Source: Prevotellaceae bacterium
Lineage (GTDB): Bacteria; Bacteroidota; Bacteroidia; Bacteroidales; Bacteroidaceae
DNA: 41,685 nt
NCBI GenBank assembly: GCA_028726625.1
Contig: JAQYPT010000012.1
Coordinates: 1 to 41,685, forward strand
Reading direction: 5' to 3'
Shown: piece after piece, positions 1-7,291 of the stretch
Layout: each line of letters begins with the position of its first letter
Numbering within the stretch: the first letter of the stretch is position 1
Translations under genes and position numbers: made by a program
Notes under the pieces: generated by a model
The model's database searches: none
What the model saw: only the letters and a program-made list of their open reading frames with translations
Told to the model about the DNA's origin: nothing

Positions 1-63
1 AAGCCGTTGCCAGACATGACGGAGGATGAACTCACGAAAATGCTACCTTCAAACTTCAAATAA
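1..63 (+). CDS. C-terminal end of an unrecognised protein (partial)
   Basis: Reading from base 1 in frame 1 gives 20 sense codons and a TAA at 61-63; the protein ends MLPSNFK. The gene begins before the window. It is immediately followed by a strong hairpin, which supports a real gene end. The visible residues are hydrophilic and acidic (TEDELTK) and do not end in the aromatic residue typical of a TonB receptor, so this is not an obvious SusC end. The product cannot be named from 20 residues. Confidence 0.5.
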   Translation, partial: KPLPDMTEDELTKMLPSNFK

Positions 64-105
64 CAAATAACCCTTATATGCCACCAGACATATAAGGGTT
101 ATTTG
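64..105 (+). terminator. Strong hairpin, probable terminator
   Basis: A perfect 17-bp stem (CAAATAACCCTTATATG, 64-80) pairs with 89-105 around an 8-base loop. It starts one base after the stop codon at 61-63. The 3' side is T-rich (GGGTTATTTGTT), so it can act as an intrinsic terminator; the symmetrical stem could also work on the other strand. Confidence 0.75.
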
Positions 106-114
106 TTAGTGTGA

Positions 115-882
115 AAGTCGGCAAATATTGGATGCTTACGAAACACACCTGGCGTAGCTTTGGAAAAGGATTTTGCCACCCTATGGGGATGGAACGCTAA
201 AGCCAAGGACTGCATGAAACGCAACACCACTGAGGGAATACTTGAGATTCAGTGGTTCCCCGGAGCCGGCAACTGGGAATCATGGATGTACGGCCGATGT
301 CTGGAAGATTATGACAACAGCTTCACTTGGGCCAAATGGGTAACCCCATCGCGCGACCTTATCAGAGCTTTTGAGGCCGAGAACGACACGCTGAGAAAGA
401 ATCAGACCATCGTTTATTATGATTGCACGTGGAGTAACTACTATCCGTCTTCACACTATGCCTTCATGTATAAACTGCGTTCAGGTTACAACAACGTATA
501 TGTGGTTCGTTTGGCTGACATCATCCTTCTTGAGGCAGAAGCTTATGCAAACAAGGGCAATTTGGCTGAAGCAGCCAAACTCGTGAACATCATCAGGCAA
601 AGGGCCAAGCTCCCCGTTTTGGATACCAAATACACGTCTTCTAAAGAAAAAATGCAGGAAGCCGTTTTACTGGAACGCCGGTTGGAGCTTGCCATGGAAG
701 GAGAGCGGTGGTACGACCTGTGTCGCAACGACAAAGTGGAAAGTGTCATGAATAGTCTCAACAGTAGAGATGAAGGACGTCTACCACAGGCAAGAACGTT
801 TGATGAGAACTCTTATTTGCTCCCAATACCTCAGTCGGCTATTGACGAGAATGATAACCTACGTCAGAACCCCGGCTATTAA
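115..882 (+). pseudogene. SusD/RagB-family glycan-binding lipoprotein, 5'-truncated
   Basis: About 240-255 C-terminal residues of a SusD-like outer-membrane lipoprotein; intact members have about 500-600 residues with a lipoprotein signal, both absent here. The SusD C-terminal signature is clear: YKLRSGYNNVYVVRLADIIL, an LAEAxxxNIIRQRA helix, LLERRLELAMEGERWYDL and the final LPIPQSAIDENDNLRQNPGY. The frame is open back to a TGA at 112-114; the only start is TTG at 160, with no promoter between the hairpin at 64-105 and the gene. SusD-like sequence can be followed back only to about NTPG (142-153), next to a 13-bp sequence repeated inverted at 4022-4034. With SusC also missing, the uptake pair is broken here; the fragment is probably nonfunctional, although it could be the fixed half of a rearranging locus. 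Confidence 0.8.
127..139 (+). repeat. Left copy of a 13-bp inverted repeat
   Basis: ATTGGATGCTTAC here is the exact reverse complement of 4022-4034. The two copies bracket the truncated susD, GH30 and SusE-like genes, and this copy lies where recognisable SusD sequence ends. A few 13-bp inverted matches are expected by chance in 40 kb, so the position rather than the length makes it notable. Confidence 0.4.
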
Positions 883-911
883 TTCCAACCCCATCAATTA
901 TCAATAAACTT

Positions 912-2465
912 ATGAAAAAGAAAAATATGTATATCACTTCACTGTTTCTCAGTGCCAGCCTTTTCTTGTCTATTGCATGCTCAGTGGACAGTGGTCTCAA
1001 TATTCAGCCTGAAGTTAAGAAGGAGAATCCCACACCCTCTCCAGTTCCTCAAACCAACAAGGTGAAAACATTCACTACAACATCCGACGGTTTCATGCAG
1101 CTGGCTCAGAAGGAAATTTCGCTCAAAGCCGGAGAGTCTTTAGCTCCGTCGACCATTCTCATCGATGACACGAAAGTAGGACAAGAAATCGACGGATTTG
1201 GCTTTGCCATCACTTACAGCACATGTTACAATCTCCTTCACATGAATGCTGCAGACAGAGCCGATTTTCTGAAACGCACCTATTCGGAAACCGAAGGATA
1301 CGGAGTGAGCTATGCGAGAATATCTATCGGATGCAACGACTTTTCAAGCACCGAATACACCTTATGTGACGAGAAAGGACTGGAACATTTCCGTCTCTAT
1401 AAAGACGAGACTGACTACGTGATACCCATTCTCAAGGAGATTCTTGCCATCAATCCCAAACTCAAGATTGTAGCAGCACCATGGACCTGTCCGAAATGGA
1501 TGAAAGTGAAAGATCTGAAGACAAAGGCTCCATTCAACTCATGGACTGACGGACATGTAAATCCTGACCATTACACCGACTATGCCAACTACTTCGTGAA
1601 GTTTGTACAGACCATGAAAGCTGAAGGCATCAATATTTATGCAGTGAGCCCACAGAATGAGCCGCTCAACAGAGCCAACTGCGCCTCGACCTATATGCCC
1701 TGGCAGGAACAGGCAGAGTTTGTGAAAGAATTGGCCAAAGCTTTCAAAAAGAATTCGCTGAAGACCAAGATCTACCTTTTCGACCACAACTACAACTACG
1801 ACAACAAGGCCGATCAGGAAGACTATCCCGTCAAGATATACAACGCGCTTGGCAACGAGTTCGAAGGGTCTGAATATGTAGTTGGTGCAGCCTATCACGA
1901 CTATGGTGGAAGCAATACCGAGTTGGATGATATTTATGCCAAGGCTCCCGATAAGGAACTCATCTTCTCTGAGAGTTCCATCGGTACGTGGAACAACGGG
2001 CGTAATCTTTCAGCTAGACTATTGCCCGATATGAAAAACGTCATCTTGGGAACAGTGAACAGACACTGCAAGGCTGTGTTGGTATGGAATCTGATGCTCG
2101 ATGAGAAAATGGGACCCAACCTCGACGGAGGCTGCCAAACTTGCTACGGCGCCGTAGACATTGCATCGGACTACAAAACGCTGCATCGCAATTCTCACTA
2201 CTACATCATCAGCCATATATCCAGCGTTGTGCGCCCCGGAGCTGTTCGGATAGAAGATTCAAGCCGTAGCGCACACATCAAGAATGTAGACTATGCCACA
2301 TTCCGCAATCCCGATTCCACCTACGGCATTGTATTGGCCAACAGCGGTGCCCACGATCAGATGATAACCGTCAGCAACGGTGCATACAACTTCCAGGTAA
2401 CAGTTCCTGCCGAAGGTGTTGTATCATGTATATGGAATCCTTCTGTAACATCTAAAAAAGATTGA
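912..2465 (+). CDS. GH30-family glycoside hydrolase, lipoprotein
   Basis: A 517-residue retaining glycosidase of the glucosylceramidase-like GH30 family. The N-terminus is a lipoprotein signal with lipobox LSIAC (Cys23), so the enzyme is probably anchored on the outer membrane. The TIM-barrel domain begins near residue 90 (EIDGFGFAIT). The acid/base is probably Glu250 in SPQNEPLN and the nucleophile Glu354 in IFSESSIGTW; a short beta-sandwich ends the protein. It lies 29 bases after the susD fragment and overlaps the stop-side of the next gene's leader, so the three form one operon. The order SusD / GH30 / surface glycan-binding lipoprotein matches beta-1,6-glucan utilization loci known in Bacteroides, which makes a beta-1,6-glucanase a fair inference; glucosylceramidase-type activity is the alternative. 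The catalytic residues look intact. Confidence 0.88.
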   Translation: MKKKNMYITSLFLSASLFLSIACSVDSGLNIQPEVKKENPTPSPVPQTNKVKTFTTTSDGFMQLAQKEISLKAGESLAPSTILIDDTKVGQEIDGFGFAITYSTCYNLLHMNAADRADFLKRTYSETEGYGVSYARISIGCNDFSSTEYTLCDEKGLEHFRLYKDETDYVIPILKEILAINPKLKIVAAPWTCPKWMKVKDLKTKAPFNSWTDGHVNPDHYTDYANYFVKFVQTMKAEGINIYAVSPQNEPLNRANCASTYMPWQEQAEFVKELAKAFKKNSLKTKIYLFDHNYNYDNKADQEDYPVKIYNALGNEFEGSEYVVGAAYHDYGGSNTELDDIYAKAPDKELIFSESSIGTWNNGRNLSARLLPDMKNVILGTVNRHCKAVLVWNLMLDEKMGPNLDGGCQTCYGAVDIASDYKTLHRNSHYYIISHISSVVRPGAVRIEDSSRSAHIKNVDYATFRNPDSTYGIVLANSGAHDQMITVSNGAYNFQVTVPAEGVVSCIWNPSVTSKKD

Positions 2466-2467
2466 AA

Positions 2468-3817
2468 ATGAAAAGATATATCAAACATATCCTTGCTCTC
2501 GTCATTGCAGTGCCGCTACTTGTGGCCTGTAATGATGAAGATACCACGACAGGGAATCCTGTCATCACGGTTTCTACTGAACGGCTTTCCGCCACGATGG
2601 GCGACAGTATAGATTATCATGTGAACTGCTCTAACAGCACGGGAGTTCCCCTCTCCACCCTTAAAGTAGAACTGTGTTATGGAGGGGAAGTCGTAGCCAC
2701 GCAAACCGTCAGAACCAAGACGGAGGGAACATACAGCGGACGTATTAATGCGCCTTTTTACCGTTCCATTCCCAATGGTACGGCCGAGCTTCGCTTCACA
2801 CTGCAGGATGTATCTCTGGCAATAACAGAAAAAAGTCTTGAGGTGGACATCCAACGTCCGAAATTCAAATCCATCGATTTCGTTTGTGCAGACGGGAAAA
2901 CTTATGCCATGACACCGTCAACCGAGAATCCCTACTTGTTCACCACTATCATCAATACTACCTCTACGGTTACGAAGGGCCATTTCAAGGCTCCTGCCGT
3001 TGGGAATACACACGAGCCATTGTTGTTTGGATGGAATGGCAAGGAAGTGTCTCTAGGAAACGGAGGCGACATCACTTTCACATCTGAGAATGCGGGAGAT
3101 GTAGAGATCAGCTTCGATATGCGGTATTTCGAGTACGGACCAACCTACGAAGCCCAAGTCACATTAGTTCAGTTTGCCGCAAGCGGCGAAACACAAGTGC
3201 TAAATATGTCGCGAGGAAAACTATATGAGTTTGAGGGATCACCGGAAATGAAATCAGACGAATGGTATTACGATCCAGATTTCCTGAGCCGGAACAACGA
3301 CGGCACATTCACATTCAAAGCCCTCACGGGAAGCTATTCGCTCACGGCAGACTTCGAGAAGAAGTACTTCCGCATACATCCGCTGGCAGAGAATGGCAAC
3401 CCAGCCTCACTGCAACCCGACGGCACAGGTTGTATATGGATTATCGGAAGCGAAGGCGTGAACAAGCCTACATGGAAAGCCATCAACCATGGCTGGTGGA
3501 CTGGGGTAGATGTTGATGTGGCCATGGCTCCCATAGCTGATAAAGTATACCAAGTGACGTTGACCATCGGACAGCAACTGAATGCCAAAGATATCAACTT
3601 CAAGTTCTTCGGTCAGCCCAACTGGGGTGTGGAATTCGGTAAAGCTGGTTCCGACCATTATCTCGTTACCGACAATCCCTATTTCAAAGTTCAGGAGAAA
3701 GATGGCAATATTGCCATCGCCGACGATGCAACAATCAAAGATGGAGAAACCTACGTCTTCACCATCGACTGTTCAGCAGGAATGAAGCCTGCCAAACTGA
3801 AGGTTGCAAAACAATAA
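2468..3817 (+). CDS. SusE/SusF-like surface glycan-binding lipoprotein
   Basis: A 449-residue lipoprotein: MKRYIKHILALVIAVPLLVAC ends in a lipobox (LVAC), followed by an acidic NDEDTT stretch suited to surface export. ATG at 2468 is preferred to the in-frame TTG at 2462, which sits inside the previous stop. An N-terminal Ig-like SusE domain (about residues 30-130) is followed by repeated beta-sandwich modules, with SusE/F-like motifs such as GCIWIIGSEGVNKPTW and INFKFFGQPNWGVEFG. Such proteins bind glycan at the surface beside SusC/SusD. It is the last gene of the operon, directly before a strong terminator. The exact ligand cannot be read from the sequence; the partner GH30 suggests a beta-glucan. 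Confidence 0.75.
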   Translation: MKRYIKHILALVIAVPLLVACNDEDTTTGNPVITVSTERLSATMGDSIDYHVNCSNSTGVPLSTLKVELCYGGEVVATQTVRTKTEGTYSGRINAPFYRSIPNGTAELRFTLQDVSLAITEKSLEVDIQRPKFKSIDFVCADGKTYAMTPSTENPYLFTTIINTTSTVTKGHFKAPAVGNTHEPLLFGWNGKEVSLGNGGDITFTSENAGDVEISFDMRYFEYGPTYEAQVTLVQFAASGETQVLNMSRGKLYEFEGSPEMKSDEWYYDPDFLSRNNDGTFTFKALTGSYSLTADFEKKYFRIHPLAENGNPASLQPDGTGCIWIIGSEGVNKPTWKAINHGWWTGVDVDVAMAPIADKVYQVTLTIGQQLNAKDINFKFFGQPNWGVEFGKAGSDHYLVTDNPYFKVQEKDGNIAIADDATIKDGETYVFTIDCSAGMKPAKLKVAKQ

Positions 3818-3825
3818 GAAATGAA

Positions 3826-3864
3826 TTTTTGAGACCAAAGCTCACATGGCTTTGGTCTCAAAAA
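3826..3864 (+). terminator. Intrinsic terminator of the polysaccharide operon
   Basis: A perfect 16-bp stem, TTTTTGAGACCAAAGC (3826-3841) with 3849-3864, and a 7-base loop, starting 8 bases after the stop codon of the SusE-like gene. Its A/T-rich ends allow it to terminate in both directions. Confidence 0.85.
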
Positions 3865-4152
3865 TTTCCTTTCACAGACGGTTATGATGATAGCCAATAT
3901 AGCTGCGTTATGTCATTACATATATGACAAGAAACTGCAGCCACTGAAAGAGCATTTTGTTTTTATATTCACTGAATCTACAGACTAATAATTCGTTATG
4001 ATTAGTGTTCGGGGCTACTCAGTAAGCATCCAATTTCTCACAGAAAGTCAAATAGTTCTTGTTAATGTAGGGAAAGATTCTAAAGCAAGAATCCCAATCC
4101 TCGGATGAGAATTGGGAAACCTATTGTTTGTTTGGAATAAGTTTGAAAATTG
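3865..4152. other. Intergenic region with the right inverted repeat and the rpmA terminator
   Basis: No gene was found in these 288 bases. They contain the right copy of the 13-bp inverted repeat (GTAAGCATCCAAT, 4022-4034) and a hairpin at 4092-4117 (TCCCAATCCTC with GAGAATTGGGA, one mismatch) placed about 35 bases past the rpmA stop on the minus strand, a probable terminator of the rplU-rpmA operon. Confidence 0.55.
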
Positions 4153-4443
4153 TTAAGCTTCTGCTTTTTTCATTTTTTCTGCGTAAGCTTCTTCTGAAAG
4201 AACAGAAACGGTACTCTTGTCTTTACGACCTTTTTGGAAGTAAACGATACCATCACTTAAAGCATATAGTGTATCGTCTTTGCCCATTCCAACATTCTGT
4301 CCTGGGTTATGTTTAGAGCCACGTTGACGAACAATGATGTTGCCTGCGATGACACTTTGACCACCCCAAATCTTTACGCCTAATCTTTTCGATTCTGAAT
4401 CACGGCCGTTCTTAGAACTACCTACACCTTTCTTATGTGCCAT
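4153..4443 (-). CDS. rpmA: 50S ribosomal protein L27
   Basis: A 96-residue bL27: [20 protein letters not shown] is the conserved N-terminus that reaches the peptidyl-transferase centre, followed by [20 protein letters not shown] and GxNVGxGKDxTLYAL. The C-terminus is slightly extended and charged. There is no N-terminal Firmicutes-type extension needing cleavage. It is the second gene of the operon, 20 bases after rplU, and it has an unusually good Shine-Dalgarno sequence for a Bacteroidetes gene. Confidence 0.97.
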   Translation of the reverse strand: MAHKKGVGSSKNGRDSESKRLGVKIWGGQSVIAGNIIVRQRGSKHNPGQNVGMGKDDTLYALSDGIVYFQKGRKDKSTVSVLSEEAYAEKMKKAEA

Positions 4444-4452
4444 TGTTGAATT

Positions 4453-4458
4453 CCTCCT
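4453..4458 (-). promoter_or_regulatory. Strong Shine-Dalgarno sequence of rpmA
   Basis: On the minus strand AGGAGG lies 9 bases before the rpmA ATG (context TTAGGAGGAATTCAACAATG). Most other starts in this window, for example serS and udp, have only A/T-rich leaders, as usual for Bacteroidetes, whose ribosomes generally do not rely on this pairing. Confidence 0.7.
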
Positions 4459-4463
4459 AAAAT

Positions 4464-4781
4464 TTAAGCGATTACTTGTTTAACTTCTACTTCAGTGAAC
4501 TGCTCGCGATGACCATTCTTCTTACGATAGTCTTTGCGACGCTTCATCTTGAAAACGATGACTTTGTCACCTTTCACAAGAGGGTTCACAACTTCTACTA
4601 CTACTTTTGCACCTTCTACAGTAGGTGTGCCGACAGTGATAGCTCCTTCATTGTCTACCAGGAGTACCTTGTCAAACTCAACAGTTTTTCCACTCTCAAC
4701 ATCTTTGATGTGGTGAACAAAAAGCTTTTTTCCTTGTTCAACTTTAAACTGCTGACCGTTAATTTCTACGATTGCGTACAT
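4464..4781 (-). CDS. rplU: 50S ribosomal protein L21
   Basis: A 105-residue bL21 of normal length: [20 protein letters not shown] at the start, the central DKVLLVDxEGxxxVGTPxVEGAKV, and the C-terminal [21 protein letters not shown] rRNA-binding segment. It is the first gene of the rplU-rpmA operon, with an 80-base leader and a -7 box at 4868-4875. In many Bacteroidetes serS follows rpmA directly; here serS is about 19 kb away on the other strand. Confidence 0.97.
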   Translation of the reverse strand: MYAIVEINGQQFKVEQGKKLFVHHIKDVESGKTVEFDKVLLVDNEGAITVGTPTVEGAKVVVEVVNPLVKGDKVIVFKMKRRKDYRKKNGHREQFTEVEVKQVIA

Positions 4782-4818
4782 TATTATTTATTAATAAACG
4801 GTTTTCTTCCGCAAGGCG

Positions 4819-4875
4819 ACTGATACTTATCAGTACTTATTCTGGCCTTAACGGACTAAATCAGATGCAAAGGTA
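4819..4875 (-). promoter_or_regulatory. rplU promoter and leader hairpin
   Basis: The -7 box TACCTTTG lies on the minus strand at 4875-4868, giving a leader of roughly 80 bases before rplU. Within the leader is a perfect hairpin, ACTGATA-CT-TATCAGT (4819-4834). A second GC-rich stretch with the potential to fold (GCCTTGCGGAAG on the minus strand) lies closer to the start codon. The arrangement would suit autogenous control by L21, but no known leader family is claimed. Confidence 0.55.
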
Positions 4876-5006
4876 CTCATTTTTCATTGTAATCTGATGA
4901 AATGGGCGAACTAAACACTAATTTTAAGAGAGATTAACACAGAAACAAACATAATATCCACCCGAAAGTTTTTGTCGTTTATCTGTGAAATCAAAGTTAA
5001 ACTCTT

Positions 5007-5036
5007 TTATTTACCATAATACCGGTTATCTTGAAA
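5007..5036. repeat. Candidate left attachment site (dif-like)
   Basis: The stretch ending ATAATACCGGTTATCTTGAAA resembles TTATTACAGGTTATGTATAAA at 11487-11507: both share GGTTAT followed by a T and then AAA, and about two thirds of the preceding 18 positions. It lies just before the first proviral promoter. The match is imperfect, as expected for hybrid Xer sites, and remains a candidate only. Confidence 0.35.
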
Positions 5037-5044
5037 ATATTTTG

Positions 5045-5052
5045 TAATATTG
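5045..5052 (+). promoter_or_regulatory. -7 box of the proviral operon
   Basis: TAATATTG fits the Bacteroidetes -7 consensus TAnnTTTG with one deviation and lies 37 bases before the first ATG (5089). No clear -33 TTTG is present at the ideal distance. All six plus-strand viral genes could be read from here. Confidence 0.45.
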
Positions 5053-5088
5053 CAGCAATTAAATAACATCTACAAATATATAAAAAAT

Positions 5089-5358
5089 ATGAGAAATTAT
5101 CATCCAAAAGTACGTTTTTATTATGTAGTTCGTCTATATAATATAAAATTGATTCGTGCTGCCGTTCCTGTTCCACGTCTAAATATCTTTCGCAAATACA
5201 TGATGATTGATGTTGATATTCCAGACGGTTTTAATCTTGCTTGTGATGTTGCTCGCCGCCTGCATTGCAGTGTTTTAGCTTATTCACCACATGATGAACG
5301 TTACTATCCTTTCTTCAATTATGATTCATCTGTTAAATTTAATCCTCTTCCCAAATGA
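5089..5358 (+). CDS. Unknown 89-residue microvirus protein
   Basis: ATG at 5089 is preferred to the TTG at 5050, which overlaps the -7 box. The product, MRNYHPKVRFYYVVRLYN onward, is basic and aromatic in its first half and acidic near IDVDIPDGFNLACDVARRLH. No transmembrane segment is visible. I do not recognise a family. Its stop overlaps the next start as ATGA (5355-5358), so it is translationally coupled to the next gene and through it to Rep. The place just before Rep and the small size suggest an accessory replication or DNA-binding protein, but this is inference from position only. Confidence 0.6.
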   Translation: MRNYHPKVRFYYVVRLYNIKLIRAAVPVPRLNIFRKYMMIDVDIPDGFNLACDVARRLHCSVLAYSPHDERYYPFFNYDSSVKFNPLPK

Positions 5359-5543
5359 TTGATTTTATGTTTGATGATTCTGATGTTGTGTTTCACAATT
5401 TTACCCGCTGTGGTGATTGTGCCTGGGCTGCACTTGCTTTTGATACATCTGCCCATATAATTGGTCTTTCTTGTTATTATGTAAGTCATAACCCTGCTTT
5501 ACTTGACCTCCGTCAACCAGAAGATTCTTGTAATAAATTATGA
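5355..5543 (+). CDS. Unknown 62-residue microvirus protein
   Basis: A small acidic protein (MIDFMFDDSDVVFHNFTRCG at the start) with three cysteines and two histidines and a moderately hydrophobic centre (CAWAALAFDTSAHIIGLSC). It overlaps both neighbours by four bases (ATGA at 5355-5358 and 5540-5543), which makes a coupled three-gene block with Rep and argues that it is truly translated. No family is recognised. The Cys/His content could hold a metal, but no classical spacing is present. Confidence 0.6.
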   Translation: MIDFMFDDSDVVFHNFTRCGDCAWAALAFDTSAHIIGLSCYYVSHNPALLDLRQPEDSCNKL

Positions 5544-7288
5544 TAGACCCTGCTCATTTAAAGATAGTTGGAAACTGCTTAAACCCTCGCAAAGTATATA
5601 ACCCCTCTTTGCATGGTTGGATGTACTGCTCCTGTGATAAGTGTACAGCCTGTTTAAATCAAAAAGCTACTACCCTATCTAATCGTGTTCGTGCTGAGAT
5701 TGAGCAACATAAATATAGTGTATTTTTTACTTTAACTTATGACAATGAATATTTACCCAAGTATGAAGTATTTCAAGATTCTAATGAAGTTATTCAATAC
5801 CGTCCTATCGAGCGATTAGTAGATAATTCATCTTCCGATATGCTTACTAACTCATGTCCACTTAATATTTATGATAATTATGAAAACCTTTATAAGTTTG
5901 ATGAAAGTAGTGTTATACCTACTATTGAAAATTATGAGAACCTTTACTCTTTTGGTGTCGTTTGTAAAAAAGATGTTCAAAACTTCTTAAAGCGTCTACG
6001 CTGGCGCATTTCAAAAATTCAAAATATTATAAAAGATGAAAGCAAAATCAGATATTATATATCTTCGGAATATGGACCGACAACCTACCGTCCGCATTAC
6101 CACGGTGTCCTTTTCTTCGATAGCAAAAAAATATTGGATAAAATTAAAAGTCTCATCGTTATGTCATGGGGTAAATATGAACGACAGCAAGGTGAACGCA
6201 ACCGTTTTAAGTTTCGGCCGTTTGCGCGTCCTTCTCTTACCTCCGATTATATCAAACTGTGCGACCCAAATACAGCCTACTATGTTGCGTCCTATGTTGC
6301 TGGCAATGCTCGTTTACCTCAAGTTCTTCAACTCCGTGAAACAAAGCCGTTCCACATTCAAAGCAAAAATCCTGTTATTGGCTCGTTCAAAGTGGATAAA
6401 CAAGAAATACTCGAAAACATCAACCGAGGAAATTATACAATTGATAAACAAGTATTTGACGAAAAAACAGGACAATTCAATACTGTTGTTGTTCCACTTC
6501 CCGAAACTTCTTTGTCTGCCATATTCCGAAAGTGTGTCGGATATAGCACTCTTACTTATGATGTTAAATTACAGCTATATTCGTTCTATTCAAAATACTT
6601 TGAAGAATGGAAAAACCATTTAATTCATGAAATATATGAGCTTATTATTCAAGAAAATAACCAAGATGTTATTAAAGTTTTTGATGGCTTTTCTTCGCCT
6701 AATAGCTTGCGTGTTATCAATCATTATTTACATGTTGCTCCTCATCTTAAATATCGTAGTTTTTTACGTCAGTATCATAGTGAAGAGTTTTGCAGACTTG
6801 ATATGGACAACGATGCGAATTGGTACGCCTGCAAAAATGCGTACAAACAAACCCAAACTCTTAATTTCACCAAGTACTATCAGCACGAAGATGCTATTGT
6901 TAGTTATATTAGTCTTTTTGATAAGTATCTGTTACTTCGTAAAATGTATACTCTAAAGAACTTCTATGAGTTACAAGATGATTTAATTAAGTGTGTTGGC
7001 ATGAAAGCCGCACTTTTGCACTGCTACCCTACTATGTATGAAGACGTTCAGTCTGCAAATGGTAATGTAAAATCTTATAAGCATGGTGAAAATCACAATA
7101 ATGTAATAAGTTATGTTCAACGTTATGTAAGTAAGCATAATCTATTTATGAAACCAATCAATAAAACATTTGAACAAAGTCTGTATTATAAGTCATTTGT
7201 GAATCAACAAGAACAACGACTATTAAAGTCTACCAAGCAAAAAAAGTTTAATAACTCTTTTATTAATAACCATTGTTTAATTTATTAA
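5540..7288 (+). CDS. Microvirus replication initiator (HUH endonuclease, VP4)
   Basis: A 582-residue rolling-circle replication protein that nicks the double-stranded replicative form at the origin. The HUH motif is RPHYHGVLFF (His186 and His188), preceded by the motif 1 strand VFFTLTYDNEY (61-71). The catalytic tyrosine motif is YVASYVAGN (Tyr248 and Tyr252, YxxxY). An N-terminal cysteine cluster, CSCDKCTACL (Cys30, 32, 35, 38), may hold zinc. The C-terminal 300 residues are rich in Tyr, Asn and Lys and lack recognised motifs. The length is at the upper end for microviruses and fits Alpavirinae. The start overlaps the previous gene; the capsid gene begins 3 bases after the stop. Confidence 0.9.
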   Translation: MIDPAHLKIVGNCLNPRKVYNPSLHGWMYCSCDKCTACLNQKATTLSNRVRAEIEQHKYSVFFTLTYDNEYLPKYEVFQDSNEVIQYRPIERLVDNSSSDMLTNSCPLNIYDNYENLYKFDESSVIPTIENYENLYSFGVVCKKDVQNFLKRLRWRISKIQNIIKDESKIRYYISSEYGPTTYRPHYHGVLFFDSKKILDKIKSLIVMSWGKYERQQGERNRFKFRPFARPSLTSDYIKLCDPNTAYYVASYVAGNARLPQVLQLRETKPFHIQSKNPVIGSFKVDKQEILENINRGNYTIDKQVFDEKTGQFNTVVVPLPETSLSAIFRKCVGYSTLTYDVKLQLYSFYSKYFEEWKNHLIHEIYELIIQENNQDVIKVFDGFSSPNSLRVINHYLHVAPHLKYRSFLRQYHSEEFCRLDMDNDANWYACKNAYKQTQTLNFTKYYQHEDAIVSYISLFDKYLLLRKMYTLKNFYELQDDLIKCVGMKAALLHCYPTMYEDVQSANGNVKSYKHGENHNNVISYVQRYVSKHNLFMKPINKTFEQSLYYKSFVNQQEQRLLKSTKQKKFNNSFINNHCLIY

Positions 7289-7291
7289 GTT

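Noticed and set aside
1..63. Similarity of the partial protein end (TEDELTKMLPSNFK) to the microvirus scaffold-like protein (SDKELMNMLPSRYN)
   Set aside because: Only about 12 aligned positions, and no other viral gene is seen at the window start; likely chance.
6036..6956. Two plus-strand frames of 195 and 109 codons inside rep
   Set aside because: Overlapping genes do occur in microviruses, but these start inside conserved rep motifs and have no recognisable product.
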